The position numbers and the translations under genes are program-made. This document shows positions 22,520-34,668 of a stretch of DNA of 64,000 nucleotides, piece by piece (the first letter of the stretch is position 1; each line of letters opens with the position of its first letter). This DNA is from Trametes villosa (taxonomy: Eukaryota > Basidiomycota > Agaricomycetes > Polyporales > Polyporaceae): contig PUDQ02000001.1 of NCBI GenBank assembly GCA_002964805.2, positions 8,332,001 to 8,396,000 on the forward strand, in the 5' to 3' direction. The notes beneath the pieces are model-generated. The model did not search any database, was not told the DNA's origin, and worked only from the letters and a program-made list of their open reading frames with translations.

Positions 22520-25500
22520 ATGGCAGCACGAAAGCTGCAAAGTGAGCTCCTAAGTCACCTGTGCTTTCCAGAATGCTCAAACTGCTACCACTCAGCCGAA
22601 ATTGACCGCACCTTGAAGAAGGTGTCGGAGGGCGTGGAGGTCTTCGAGAGCATATACGACAAGATGCAGGCGTCGACAAACCAGACGCAGAAGGAGAAGC
22701 TGGAGACGGACCTCAAGACGCAAATCAAGAAGCTCCAGCGACTGCGAGACCAAATCAAGACGTGGGTCGCGAGCAATGACATCAAGGACAAGAGTGCATT
22801 GCTCGACAACCGCAAGCTGATTGAGACGGTAAGCACCGCTGCGCATCTGCATACGGGGTCCGGGGCGCCTCCGTGCGCCCCCGCGGGGAGATGGACGCGT
22901 GCAGAAGGCGACGTACACTGTTCCGTGCGGGCTGCGTATGCTGACTTGCTTTGTCGTGTCGCCTGTCCCGGGGTGTGCCCCAAATCCTGTAACGCCCTAC
23001 GCGTGTTCAGCAAATGGAGAAGTTCAAAGCATGCGAGAAGGAGATGAAGACGAAGGCCTTCTCCAAAGAGGGCCTCACACAAGCGTCGAAGCTCGACCCG
23101 AAGCAGCAAGAGAAAGCGGACACCATGGTGTGGGTGCAGACCATGATGGACGAGCTCACGGTGCAGGTCGAGGCCGCGGAGGCGGAGATTGAGACACTGC
23201 AAGGGGGCGGGAAGAAGAAGAACAAGGCGGGGGGCGCGCAGGCGGAGCGGTTAGAGACTCTGGAGAGGTTGAACGAGCGGAGAAAGTGGCACGTCAGCCG
23301 TCTCGAGATCATCCTCCGGTTACTCGACAATGGCTCTCTACCCACTGAGAAGGTCACCTCCTTGCAAGACGACGTCAAGTACTTCGTGGAGAGCAACATG
23401 GCTCGTGCTTTCACGTGTTTCCTCTCCCTCCGCCTTCTGACGCATAGATACAGGAGGAGGACTTCGATGAGTATGAAGAGGTATACGACGACCTCAACCT
23501 GGACGAGGAGGAGGAGAAGTTCAGGTTACCAGCGGATGACAGCGAGAGCGAGGCTTCCGAGGAGCCAAGCGAAGGTATTGCCTTTATCGTTATACCGCAC
23601 GCTAGGTTACTCACGGCGCTTTCAGACCTGCCAATACGCACACCTGCGAAGAAGCATGATGAAGAGAGCGTCGCGAGTAGTCATAAACGAGATTCCAGCC
23701 CGGTGTTGAAGAAGGCAGGGGTCACACTGACACAAAGAAGTGAGCATCGTCCCGCGCGCTCTCACATGAACGCCGCTGACGCTCATGCCCGCCAGAACAA
23801 TCAATAGCAGCAGAAAGTAGGTCGATATCTACATCCCCTACGACCACCGCTAACAGCCTGTTCAGCTGCGAAACCTCCACCACCGCCAAACTTTGCACAG
23901 CAATCCGTCGCAAGTATGCTCAAGACGCCTGTACCTCCACGAAATCCTCCAGCAGGATACGCGAAAGTCGCAGCGGCTGCAGTGGCACCACCTCCACCAC
24001 CCGCGACAAGCACACAGTCGATTTCGATAACGTCTACCGCAACCGTTGTTCCCTCGACACCTTCGGCAACAACACCATCGAGCTCGTCAGCACTAGACCA
24101 GCAGTCTGCGGTGACATCATCACCAAGCTTGACACACCCCTCGATAACAAGCCCCATGCTCTCGTCTGCTGCGTCTGTATCTCATCGGCCAGAGGACTCC
24201 TTGCATTCTGCTTACGGCTCCCCTGCGCTCTCCAACGCGGTTCCCAGTTCGATCGGCGGCCCCGCAGCGACGTCTTCACCACAACGCCCAGCAGCCCGCA
24301 AAGGTGGGCCCGGCACGAATCGACGATTTCCTAGATCTCCGTAGCTGATGACGTACACCACAGCGTCTCTATCCTCACCAACATCGCTGCAGCCACCAGG
24401 CATCCCGGTGCGTGTCCACCACGCTACATTCGCCTGTCCCGCAAAGTCTAACCTTTCCTCTTCTCCATCACAGCACCCCGCACAAGCCGACTCGCAACAG
24501 CCCGCATCGTCCCAACAACTAAACGGCGGCCCGTCACAGTCCACACAGAGCATCGGCCAGCCAGCACCTGCGCCCGCCGGCCTCTCGCCGCTCCCGCAAG
24601 AAGGGCGCGCCTTCCCCGCCGCGTCGCCCTCGGCCAACCCGCTCGCCGTGTCGCCCATGCCGACGCCCGCCCAGCAGCAGCCCCAGCCGCAGGCGCAGGC
24701 GCCCCAGTTCCCGCCCGGGGTCGCGCTCACCGGCGCGGACCAGACGAAGCTCGCGCAGGCCGCGCCCGGGTCCGCGCGCCCGCCGAGCGCCGCGCCGTCG
24801 CAGCTGCCTCCCGGCTCGCAGCTGCCCCAGCCGCCGCAGCGCCAGAACGCGTTCCCCGGCTCGCTCTCGGACTTGGTGATGTCGTTCGAGAACGTGAAGC
24901 AGAAGGGTGCGTGGATCCGCGTTGCGTCTCTGCCGCGCTATCTTGTGCGCGCGCGGGGAGGTGCGGTTAGGACTTGGGGGGCTCACATATATGTCGCGCA
25001 GCGCCGCACCGGATGTCGAACCTCGACCAGGTGCACAAGCTGCTGCAGGGCAGCTACGCGAGCATGCCGCAGCCGCAGGACACGGAGAAGTGCGTATTCG
25101 TCTCGTCATGCTCCGGGGTGAGTTGCGTAATTGACGATGCACGACGCAAACCAGGCCGAAGTACTACGTACCACGGAACCCCATCCAGACGCCGTCGTAC
25201 TACCCGCAGGTGCCGAACCCGATCCTGAGCTCGCCAGGCATCTTCTCGCAACTCGACGTCGAGACGCTCTTCTACGTGTTCTACTACCATCCGGGCACGT
25301 ACCAGCAGTAAGTCCACACGTTTCCCCCACTCTCCATTCCCAAGGACGCGCGTGCTGAACATCCGGTAACAGGTACCTCGCTGCGAAGGAGCTGAAGCGA
25401 CAGTCCTGGCGCTTCCACGTGAAGTACTTGACGTGGTTCCAGCGGCACTCCGAGCCGCAGGCGATCACGGAGGAGTACGAGCAGGGCGTGTACGTCTACT

Positions 25501-25577
25501 TCGACTGGGAGGGCTCGTGGTGCCAGCGCAAGAAGAGCGACTTCCGGTTCGAGTACCGCTACCTCTCCGAGGACTGA
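22520..25577 (+). CDS. NOT3: CCR4-NOT complex subunit 3 (Not3/Not5)
   Basis: Starts MAARKLQ, and the first intron splits the codon completing [10 protein letters not shown], as in other Not3 genes. The N-terminal Not3 domain is a long helical region: [80 protein letters not shown]. An acidic segment ([20 protein letters not shown]) follows, then a long Pro/Ser/Gln-rich linker. The C-terminal NOT box is split over several exons: [78 protein letters not shown]. It ends [17 protein letters not shown]4-NOT deadenylates mRNA and monitors slow ribosomes. The N-terminal helices are the part that contacts the ribosomal E site in yeast Not5. Roughly 800 residues, and intact. Confidence 0.96.
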
Positions 25578-26077
25578 GCGCTGCCCCACGCGGACGCGGA
25601 CGCGGCTTCGGTTTCCACCCCCTTTCTCTCGTTCCTTTATCCCTCGTCCACGCTGCCCGCTGCGCATCGTTGTTTCTGCAAGAACAGTCCAGTCGAGCTC
25701 ACCCCTCTCTATATCTGTCTCCGTCCTAGCACCACCCGGCATAGTACTACCAGTCCCGTCTTGAAGCTTGATCTGCGGCTGCCGCGCATGTATATGATCC
25801 TGCTGTAATCGCTGTATTCCTCGTCATGCATACTTGATGCATACCATCCGCATGACCCCACATTCAGACGTCTTCCTCAGTCGTTGCGGGGCTGTCCGCC
25901 ACATAGGTCTTCCTTCATAGCTCAGGCACGCAAGGAGTGGAGGTAGCAGCATGACCATTAGTGTAAATATACGTTTTACGATGAAGACACGGCCGTACGC
26001 GTGCGCATGCGCCCGCTCTAAAGGGCGACCAGCCACGGCCGGCGGGGGCTCTAGACCCAGCGCGGGGAGCAGCACGC
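25578..26077. other. Convergent spacer NOT3 / MRPL12
   Basis: This 500-base spacer lies between two stop codons and should hold both 3' UTRs. I see nothing else in it. Confidence 0.55.
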
Positions 26078-26858
26078 TCACTCGAGCGTGACGGTCGCGC
26101 CGAGGTCGGTGAACGTCTTCTTGAGCTTCTCGGCGTCCTCCTTCGAGAGGCCCTCCTTGAGCACCTTAGGGAGCGACTCGACGAACTTCTTCGCCTCGAT
26201 GAGCGTGAGGTTCGGCACCATCGCCTTGACCTCGCGGATGATCTTGGGCTTCGCGGCGGCCTCGAAAGCGTCGAGCTTCACGTTGAAGACCGTCTTCTCC
26301 TTCGGCTTCTCCTGCAAGCGCACGCAGTGTTAGGGGACTCGTACAGGGCAGGAAGGTGGGGGAGGGGGGACGTACCACCTCGGCCTCCTCAGCTGCCGCG
26401 ACCGGCGCTGCTGGCGCAGCCGCGGGCATGGCGATCTCCTGGATGTTTAGCCGCGACTACGAGCATTACAACTAGGTCAATACGACAGCGCATCTGCACG
26501 TGCAGTTCCTGGGTACGCGCACCTTCAGCAGGGAGACGAGGTCCGTCGCCTGGAGGAGGGTGAGGCCGGAGATGTCGTCCACGATTTTGTTCAGCTTGGG
26601 GTCGGTTGACAACGAGGGCGGGGGCGCGGACGATGACGACGCGGCGGCCGCCTCAGTGGACGCGAAGCGCGACGAGCTCGCGAACGCACGGGGGCTGCAT
26701 GCAGACTATGAGAACGGGTGTTCAGACGTGACAGCTGGAGGGGGACTGACCGGGTCGCGCGACATGAGCGGGAGAAGGAGCGGAGAGCTGAGGAGGACCG
26801 GGTCTGGTGCGTGCATGAGTAAGGGGGCTGCAGAGGTACGAAGGTAACTAACCGCCAT
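26078..26858 (-). CDS. MRPL12: Mitochondrial ribosomal protein bL12m (L7/L12 family)
   Basis: Four exons. The first (MAVSYLRTSAAPLLM) plus FASSSRFASTEAAAASS form a mitochondrial presequence rich in Arg, Ser and Ala. The N-terminal dimerisation region is LNKIVDDISGLTLLQATDLV followed by a short exon, EIAMPAAAPAAPVAAAEEAE, which is the typical Ala-rich hinge. The C-terminal factor-binding domain is VFNVKLDAFEAAAKPKIIRE and VKAMVPNLTLIEAKKFVESL, ending LKKTFTDLGATVTLE. bL12 forms the stalk that recruits translation GTPases. Length is about 185 residues, usual for the mitochondrial form. The start at 26858 gives a clean phase-0 intron, but the exact first exon is less certain than the rest. Confidence 0.93.
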
Positions 26859-28132
26859 TGGATGAGAGTGAGGAGGCTTGGGCTGGAGGGCGCTGCTACT
26901 GGAGAACGACGGCGGCGGATGCCTCGCTGGAAAATCCGGGCAGCACCAGGCCACGTGCGCCCGACGCGTCCCGCGTTAGGCGCCTTTGCCTTTCCGGGCA
27001 CCCACCGGAGAGCGGCCCGCCGGTGCCGGGGCTCTGACAGCGAAGGCGTCGGTGGCGGCGTCGTGGGGTTCCCGCCGGGCGTCGCGAGCAAACCTTCGGT
27101 CTGTTGCTCTCGACGCTATCGTCGGCGACTTCTGAACATTCTGGTATTCTACTGCGTACCAGCTGAACCTTGAACCTCCTTGCCCCACAACCGCCCCGGC
27201 CACGACGTTCAGTATCCAGCAACAAGTAGCTATGCTAACCAAAGACGGCCATCCGCTCGTCGGTATTCCTCCGCGCCAGTCACCTCCGTCATCCGCGATG
27301 CGAAATGTGAGACATCCTCCTCCAATCTGTCTTCACAGGTTGAGTTCTGTAGCAGAAGCTTACCACCCCTGTTCGCTATCGTGCTAGATCAGTTATTCCC
27401 CGCGCGTGCTGCTTAGTGCGGATCTATTCAGTTGCGGCGACTTTGCTGCGCGTCACCGAGTGCGACGGCGGTCCTAAAGCCCCCCCAATGAGAGCTCCCC
27501 GAAGCTCGAAGACGACCGGTCGAGACGCAAAGCCCGAGCCGCTACCAAGCGTAGCTAGGGCGTCTGTTGCGCTCTTGTGCGCAGATCCGCACGGAGACAA
27601 GGCACCTCGCCGCGCGCTACGGCGGTACGCGCCCTGCCTTTTTGCGGCGGGGGTCGTGCGCGCCCGTCTCGTGCCCGCCGCGGGCTTATTTTCCGTCAGA
27701 ACGTCGGACGGGGAGGCTTGCATCGTTCTCCCGTCGAACAGACTTCGCGTGCCCCGCCCAGAACGCGCCGTCCCATGCTGCATTGCGCGGGAGACGCCCG
27801 CAGGCGCCACCCCGAGTTTCACCTCAATATGGCGACCATCACCCTCGTCCGCGAGCGATCTCGCGAGCCGCGCTCCCCACTTGCCAGCCCTGCCCGCTCC
27901 CCTGGGCTCCCGCGAATCTGATTCCTGCCCCCCGAATCTTCGGCTGCCCCCCGCGCGCCAAACCCCTTCCTGATTTCATCCCCGGCCCTTCGCGCTGCGT
28001 CTCCGCTGCCGCCCCCTTCCTCTCGCTTTTTAAACCTCGGCGGTCCGCTGCGCGACTCACCCCCGCTGGGCTCCTCCTTCTGTCCTCCTCCCCCGTCCTC
28101 CTGGCCCCCATCCACCCCGACACCTTCCCACC
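26859..28132. promoter_or_regulatory. Shared MRPL12 / DUF6534 upstream region
   Basis: This 1.27-kb head-to-head spacer is GC-rich. It carries an ACGCGT at about 26962 and, near the DUF6534 end, a C/T-rich stretch (27.9-28.13 kb) with a ttttaaac element near 28028. Several long open frames exist, but all are Arg/Pro-rich composition artefacts. Confidence 0.5.
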
Positions 28133-30188
28133 ATGACTATCCTCGACGCGACGTTCGTCCCCTCCTCCCCCCGAGTATGCGTCCCGGCTAATAACCCCTC
28201 TTTAGTATGGGTCCTCTCCTCATCGGAGTGATCCTTGCTGCTGTGTGAGTCGCGAGCAATCCCCGCACTTACCGTCGGAACGCTTACACGGCCCGGCGCG
28301 CTATAGCATGTACGGAGGTGAGCAGGACACGCCCAGAACCCCGGGACAGCTACTCACCTCTCTCCAGTGTCGTGTTCGCAGATGTACTACTACTTCACTC
28401 GCTACTCGCGCGACCCCTGGTCCCTCAAGCTCCTTGTGAATATCCCCCCTTTCCTCGTCCGCTAATGCCCCGCTAAACTCTGCCCAAGGTCATCGCGGTC
28501 TGGACCACAGACTCCATACATCAAGTGAGTCTCCCTGCTGTCCCCCGCGCTCGGCCACTTACATTTTACGTTCGCAGGCGTTGATATCACATAGCGGTAA
28601 GACGGCTCTCGACGAACATGGGGCTGCCCGCTAACGCCGATTATCGCGCAGTGTACTGGTACCTGATCACGGAATACGGCAACCCCAAGGCACTGTCGCT
28701 CCTGTCGAAGTACGGCCCGTTCTCCATTCCCGCGTAGTATCCGGCCGCTGACCCTCACCCACAGGACCATCATCGTCGAGGTGTTCTTCAATGTAAGCGA
28801 ACCCCCGGGTGCCCGATGTAGATGTGCGGGGTGCTTACGATCCCTCTACCCCAGGCCTTCACTGGGTTGTTCGTGCAGAGGTAGGCTTTCACCAATATTG
28901 CCACCCAAGCTAGTGCCGTATTCTAAACCCGCTCTCCATACCAGCTTCTTCGCGGCTCGCATCTGGAAGCTCAGCGGCCGGAAGCTTTACCTGGTGATCC
29001 CCGTCGTACGTCCCTCCTCGGTCATGCGCCTCCGCGGCCTGCCGTTCGCAGGCTAACATTCCATATCCCCTGACAGGCGGTCCTGATCGCTAGCGAGTTT
29101 GCCGTGGCCATGGGTGAGTGATATTCCGTCCGGTCGCGGAAGCAAATTTCACGGAGCTAACGCGTGTCCATTTGTCCAGCGTACAGCATCAAGGCGTAAG
29201 TTTTCCCTGACATACCCGCACGGCACCGAGGAGACGACGCTGATACATCATCCGAATACAGTCTGTACTACCACACCTTCGTGGACCTCGTGCAGATCAA
29301 GGTAAGCCGCAGATGACCGGGACGTGCAACCACGGCGGCTCATGCAGCGCTTTGCTTCTAGGGTCTGTCCATTAGCATCAACGCGTTCGCCGCCGCGGGC
29401 GACGTGACGATCGCCGTCATCCTCTGCACGATCCTGCACTACTCGCGCACCGGCTTCTCGAAGTCGAACACGCTCATCAACAGGCTGATGGTCTTCGCCG
29501 TGAACACGGGCTTGCTCACCAGGTGCGCTTTAGGGTGCTTCTGGTGCTCGGCGCGGGGCTAACGGGGCGGCGGGCTGTGATGTAGCGTCTGCGCATGCCT
29601 CTCCTTGATCACCATCGTAGCTCTGCCGGACACGTTCGTTTACATCTGCTTCTTCTTCCTCGTCGGCCGCCGTAAGTGTTCCCCTCTTCTCCGCTCATCC
29701 GCGGCTTCTACGCGTCCTCGGAGATGAACGCTGACTTCTTTCATTTGCGTGTTCCGCTCCGCTGCGCTTCCCTTCCCTCCCGCCGCCGCTCTTCTCCTCC
29801 TCGCGCGCGCAGTGTACTCCAACTCGCTGATGGCGACGCTGAACGCGCGCAAGAGCCTCCGCGACGCGTCCTCGCACGACGTCTCCGTCTCGCTGCGCGA
29901 CATCCAGCCCGCGGTGTCGACGAACCTGAGCAACATCTCTCCTTACAACGTGCGTCCCCTCCCCTTCTCCCTCATTCCCTGCCCCCTCCTTACACACGGC
30001 TTGCAGCGGCGCGCGGACGGCATCGCGATCCGGATCGACACGACGAAGGAGTCGAAGCACGACGGCGAGGACGTAAGTCCCCTCCCCCGTCTCCCGCCCG
30101 CTCACTCGCAAACGCCCCCCAGCTGACTCGTTCACAGCAATCGCAGTACGACTCGAGCTCGGACAAGCGCCGCGTCGAGGAGGTCTAA
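28133..30188 (+). CDS. DUF6534-family seven-helix membrane protein
   Basis: Many very small exons with 40-70-base introns. The first join gives MTILDAT/MGPLLIGVILAAV, then MYGVSCSQMYYYFTRYSRDP, VIAVWTTDSIHQ, VYWYLITEYGNPKALSLL, SFFAARIWKLSGRKLYLVIP, LYYHTFVDLVQIK, AAAGDVTIAVILCTILHYSR, TGFSKSNTLINRLMVFAVNT and VYSNSLMATLNARKSLRDAS. These are the features of the Agaricomycete-expanded DUF6533/DUF6534 family: seven hydrophobic helices, the YYYF motif after helix 1, RTGF before helix 6, and NSLMATLNAR after helix 7. The cytosolic tail is polar and ends SSDKRRVEEV. Molecular function of the family is unknown, and a receptor-like topology is inferred. Exact exon ends in the middle are uncertain. 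Roughly 350 residues. Confidence 0.9.
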
Positions 30189-31804
30189 ACTCCCTCCCCT
30201 CCGTTCCCCCTGTTACGCGCATTCCTGTCCCTCCTCATCTGTCTGCCACTGCCACTGTCACCGTCTTTCGCTGTTGTGCCTCTGCCGCTCCCTCTGCCTG
30301 CGCCCCCGCGGGCCGTGTAAAACCTAGGATACTGACGGGCGCCGGCTCGTCGCTTTTGCTTATTAGTACTTACTTACCTCACTCGCCGCCGTGTACGGTA
30401 CCGCCCGTCGCGCTTGCATAGAATTCAGGACGGGTCCTGGTTGGGCCCTTGGACGGACATTTACCCTGCTGCGTCGTGTGCTTGGACTCTGGAGTGCTCC
30501 CGATGGGCTACGGAAGGGTCCGAAAAAGAACGCAAACACTCAAATTCGCCATCAACTGCAAGGGATCCGGCGCAATCTTAATCACCGCCACCGGGGTAGG
30601 GGCAAGGTGTCGATGCTATGACTGGCGCGGCGGCCGTGTCGAGTTGCTGCCTTTCGGACATGTCGAGGTGAGATCTCTTCACTTGCCAGTGGGACCTACG
30701 GAGAGCCCCCGCAAATTGCGCGGGTCCGTCGGGCTTCCGACGAGAGGGTCTGACGTCGGCGCAGCGGCAGCGATAATTTCTGTGAGTCCCCTGCCAGTTC
30801 CTGTTCGCCGTTGTGGCGTTACGCGTAGACGTTGCTGACATCCGCGCGCACGCCACGGACCGAGTCCGCTCCCCCTGCAGGGACATCCTCAGGCTGCTTA
30901 CCGACAGGGCTCCCCGGGCCCGGCCGCGCGCCGTGCTCGCTTGCACGCACTCTGATCGCTCAAATTCGAGTCGGCAAACGCTGATCTTCAGAAGCCTCTC
31001 GCATCTGCGCAGTGCGATGCGCCGGGGAGCAAGACGACCGCGCGCAGTCGCCCACACACCGGGGCAAACCGAGGCAAACTGTACAGCGTCGACGTCGCAG
31101 GTCGCTTCTCCCGGGTCGAGAACGTAAGTGAAGGAAGCGTCGTACGCGTACGCTATGTCGCCAGCTCGCGAATGCACAAGTCGGAAGCGCAGACAACGGC
31201 GTAAAGACGGGGATGAGGAACATGAATGCGCCCTCGTACCTGCCCGCCCACACGAGCTCCGGCGGCGTTCCTCGCGACGAGCCCACCGCGGGGAACGACG
31301 GGCAAGTAGCGAGGCTCATCCTTCAGGCTCTTCGACACCCCTTCGCAGCGCCAACGGCCGGTCAGGGTCGCGCTTCTAGGGCAGATTGGGGGATCAGAGG
31401 GATCTCGCGCTTGGGGGCCAGGAACGGGGGAGCGGGTCGCGAGGAGCGAACAGAAGCCCTGCCGTTGGTCGGGTCGCATCAGCGACAGGCTGCAAGCGAC
31501 GAGGGGCCTCGGCGCATGCAGTGCACACCAACCGATTAACCTACCGAGCCCCCTGCAGGCCCCGGGCGAACCTGTTGGGCTTACTCCGCCGAGAGGTGTA
31601 CATACATGCTCCGGGGTACCGAGCTTGTGTGGACCATTAGAACTTAAAGGAACACAAATGGATTCGTCAATCCCAAGACTCGACTCGGTTGCGCCAACTA
31701 GCGGATTGAAAGGTTATTCATTGACGTCAACGGCGTAAAGCCAGTACCCGGGAGTATGTGGCCGTCTACACGCAGACAGTGTGAGATCCCCAAGAGCATC
31801 GCGT
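30189..31804. other. 1.6-kb convergent gene-poor region
   Basis: This region lies between the DUF6534 stop and the SHG1 stop. The first 200 bases are a CT-rich 3' flank. The rest has no recognisable coding pattern on either strand, and a 199-residue frame on the minus strand (30.58-31.18 kb) has no domain or splice support. I see no tRNA with a proper TΨC arm. Confidence 0.55.
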
Positions 31805-32501
31805 TCAATCGCTGCTGTCGTCGTCCTCGAGGTCCATACTCTCCTCGCTCTCTCCGCCAGAATCGTTGCCACCAGCCGCGGTATTCCCCTGTGTCTGTCG
31901 AGTAACAGAGGCCTGGGATGCACCGTTGGTGCCTAGGATGACAGCAGTTTATGGACGAGATTCGGATGACACGGGGAGTCTTCGCACCTTTCCCGGCAGC
32001 CTTGCGATCTTCATGCAGGATCTGCTGAATGGAACCTCTCACGCCGGCGACGAAGGTAGGGTTGGCCAGCGAAGGCACATCAGACACGGCGCGTTCCACG
32101 ATGGGATACCTGGCACGCGACGTTCAACCCCGAGCACCGTAGGTAGAAGGAGCGGCGGACCTCTCAAGCTCTTGCATGATCTCTCTAGTCACCGTCGCTT
32201 CTGGCATGTATTGCAGCTTCGGGTCCGAAGCCAATTTCTGCTTCGCAATATCCTCCACGCGAGCCAGGAAGGCGGCCACTCCTTCCTGCGGACGGCGGGC
32301 ATAAGAGAAGCGAACGGGCTTACCATTCAAACTGAACAGAGACGTACGCCCTGCCTGAAGTCCTTCAGCAGCTCCCTGCGGATTCGGTCGAACTCTCCCG
32401 ACTTCTTGAACCTGGGAGCGCGGTCAGATCTCTGCGGATCGCACAAAGCGCCTGCTGCTGCCGCACTCTTCCACGAGCTGGGTCGGGTTCGTGATAGACA
32501 T
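31805..32501 (-). CDS. SHG1: COMPASS (Set1C) complex subunit Shg1 / BOD1-like
   Basis: Five exons give about 155 residues. It starts MSITNPTQLVEE, and the first intron splits the Glu codon before FKKSGEFDRIRRELLKDFRQ. The next exon reads EGVAAFLARVEDIAKQKLAS and DPKLQYMPEATVTREIMQEL. Then come ERYPIVERAVSDVPSLANP and GVRGSIQQILHEDRKAAGK, and a Ser/Asp/Glu-rich tail ending DLEDDDSSD. The helical pattern GEFDxxRRELL, AFxxRVEDIA and MPEATVTRE is that of the Shg1/BOD1 domain (PF05205), a small subunit of the Set1 H3K4 methyltransferase complex. It is head-to-head with HEM12 across 315 bases. Confidence 0.9.
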
Positions 32502-32816
32502 GTTGGCGTGCGAGATGGTACTAGTACAACAGTGGGAGACACGAGCGCATCGGGAGCGGGCGAGCGAGGGAGCGGCCGGGAGATGAGAGCAGGAGGGAAG
32601 GGGAGTCCCACGCTGTACAGGCTCTCGGTCGCGCGTCCACGATGCCCGCCCGCCGCGCTCCCAGAGCCGGCGCAGGATCGCGGGTTGTCTTCCACGCCGC
32701 CGCGCCCTCTGCGGACACGTACTCTACCGCTCTCAGCCTCTTATTTGGGACGAACACCGTCAAGTAGCGCGTGCACCTTGCTCTCCCCCACTAGCACCCC
32801 GTACGCCGATCTAACC
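32502..32816. promoter_or_regulatory. Shared SHG1/HEM12 promoter
   Basis: This is a compact 315-base divergent spacer, GC-rich, with no CCAAT box that I can see. A ttatttggg element lies at about 32741-32750, some 70 bases upstream of the HEM12 ATG. Confidence 0.5.
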
Positions 32817-34087
32817 ATGGGCACATTCCCCGCTCTCAAAAACGACCTCATCCTGCGCGCGGCGCGTGGTACGTCTGCTTAACACGACTCAGGGAAGGCT
32901 AGCTGAACGCGATGTACTGCAGGTGAGGAGACCGAGCGCGCACCAGTATGGGTGATGCGCCAGGCGGGTCGCTACCTCCCAGGTGAGCCGATCGCACACA
33001 TACTCAAGGCACAGCGACTGAGCACACTTTACAGAATTCATGGAGCTGCGCAAAGACCACAGCTTCTTCGAGATCTGCCGCACGCCCGCACTCGCCAAGG
33101 AGCTCACGCTGCAGCCCATCCGCCGCTACTCCGGGCTCATCGACGCCGCGATCATCTTCTCCGACATCCTCGTCGTCCCCCAGGCGCTCGGGATGGAGGT
33201 CCAGATGAACCCGGGCCCGCACTTCCCCGAGCCGCTCAACGTGCCCGCGGACGTCGCGCGCCTGACCAAGGACGTCGACGTCGACGCGGCGCTCGGGTAC
33301 GTGTACGAGGCGATCACGCAGACGCGGCACGCGCTCGCGGGCGAGGTGCCCCTCATCGGCTTCTGCGGCGCGCCCTGGACGCTCTTCTCGTACATGATCG
33401 AGGGCGGGGGCACGAAGACGTTCCAGAAGTGCAAGACGTGGCTGTTCAAGTACCCTGAGGAGTCCAAGGCGCTCCTCGACCGCATCGCCGACGTCTGCGT
33501 CGACTTCCTCGTCGGCCAGATCAAGGCCGGCGCGCAGGTGAGCCTCCCCTACGTCTTACACAGCGCACGCGGGGGCCATTTTCGTTAACATCGCTCGCGT
33601 CTAGCTCGTGCAAGTCTTCGACTCCTGGGCAGGCGAGCTCTCCCCGCACCACTTCGCCGAGTTCTCCCTCCCCTCGCTCAAGCGCATCTCCGCGGGCGTG
33701 CGCGCCAAGCTCGCCGCCGCGAACATCCCCGCCGTGCCCATGACGCTCTTCCCCAAGGGCGCGAACCTCGCGCTCAAGTCCCTCGCCGAGTCCGCCGGCT
33801 ACGACGTCATCGGCATCGACTGGTGCATCTCGCCCGCGGACGCGCGCGCCGCCGCCGCGGGCCGCGTCGCGCTCCAGGGCAACATGGACCCGGGCGTGCT
33901 CTATGGCGGGCGCGACGCGATCGAGCGCGAGGTGCGCCGCATGGCGGAGGGCTTCAAGGGCGAGGGGGGGAGGCCGAAGGCGTGGATCGCGAATCTGGGG
34001 CATGGGATCACCCCTGGGGTGAACCCGGACGACCTGCGCTGGTTCTTCGAGTGCGTGCACAAGTACTCGGCCGCGGACAAGGCGTGA
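32817..34087 (+). CDS. HEM12: Uroporphyrinogen decarboxylase (HEM12)
   Basis: Four exons give about 366 residues, the usual size. It starts MGTFPALKNDLILRAARG. Family motifs are all present: PVWVMRQAGRYLPEF (substrate-binding Arg loop), AAIIFSDILVVPQALGMEV (with the catalytic-site Asp), VPLIGFCGAPWTLFSYMIEG, LVQVFDSWAGELSPHHFAEF, GNMDPGVLYG and IANLGHGITPGVNPDDLRWF. It ends HKYSAADKA. The cytosolic enzyme removes four carboxyl groups from uroporphyrinogen III to make coproporphyrinogen III in haem synthesis. It is intact. The internal exons are strongly GC-biased at third positions. Confidence 0.98.
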
Positions 34088-34668
34088 CGCGTGAGGCTCG
34101 CGCGCTGGTGAGTGTGGAATGGCTTGGGGGAGGCAAGGGAGAAGAAGCTCAGAATAACGGTGTACCTGTACTTGTATACGTACATTAGACGGGCAGTGCT
34201 TTGCTTGTTATATGACCGGGAATGCACACGGTGACTCCTGTTGGAACGTGGATGATAATTGCTAAACGTGTGCGACGGTGATGTACAGGCGGTGCGATAG
34301 TAGTCGTAATAGACGGTCCTCGTAAATCAGACTAGATCATCTCGTGAGAACGTGACAGCGATGGAGTGAGGGGTGAGGATGGGTAGACGGGTAGATGGAG
34401 GTAGATGAGATGGGATGGATGGATGGGGAGATGGGGAGTCGGGGACGATGTGCAAAAGAACGGCGATAACCAGGAGCGGCAAAGGAGGGAAAACAGGGTG
34501 ATAAATATTCACAAGTTGAAGGAACGTAGTCAGTGACGAATTGTAATCAGAGAGCAGATGGGTGAGAGACATGGTGGATGGCGATAGATGGACATTGGGG
34601 AGGAGAGGGAAGCGGAAGACAGCGGTAGTCAAAGGGCACCCGGGACCTGCTCGGACCGCCCTAGCTGC
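34088..34668. other. Convergent spacer HEM12 / CDC14
   Basis: This 580-base spacer lies between two stop codons. It contains a purine-rich, imperfect gatg/gatgg repetition at 34.36-34.44 kb. I see no gene. Confidence 0.6.

Noticed and set aside
27416..28136. Long plus-strand frames upstream of the DUF6534 gene
   Set aside because: Pro/Arg/Ala-rich composition artefacts in a GC- and CT-rich promoter region, overlapping in three frames.
30955..31000. ATTCGAGTC word resembling a tRNA TΨC arm
   Set aside because: No matching acceptor, D or anticodon stems around it, and the flanking bases do not pair.
30578..31177. 199-residue minus-strand frame
   Set aside because: No recognisable domain and no exon partners. 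It lies in a convergent intergenic region.
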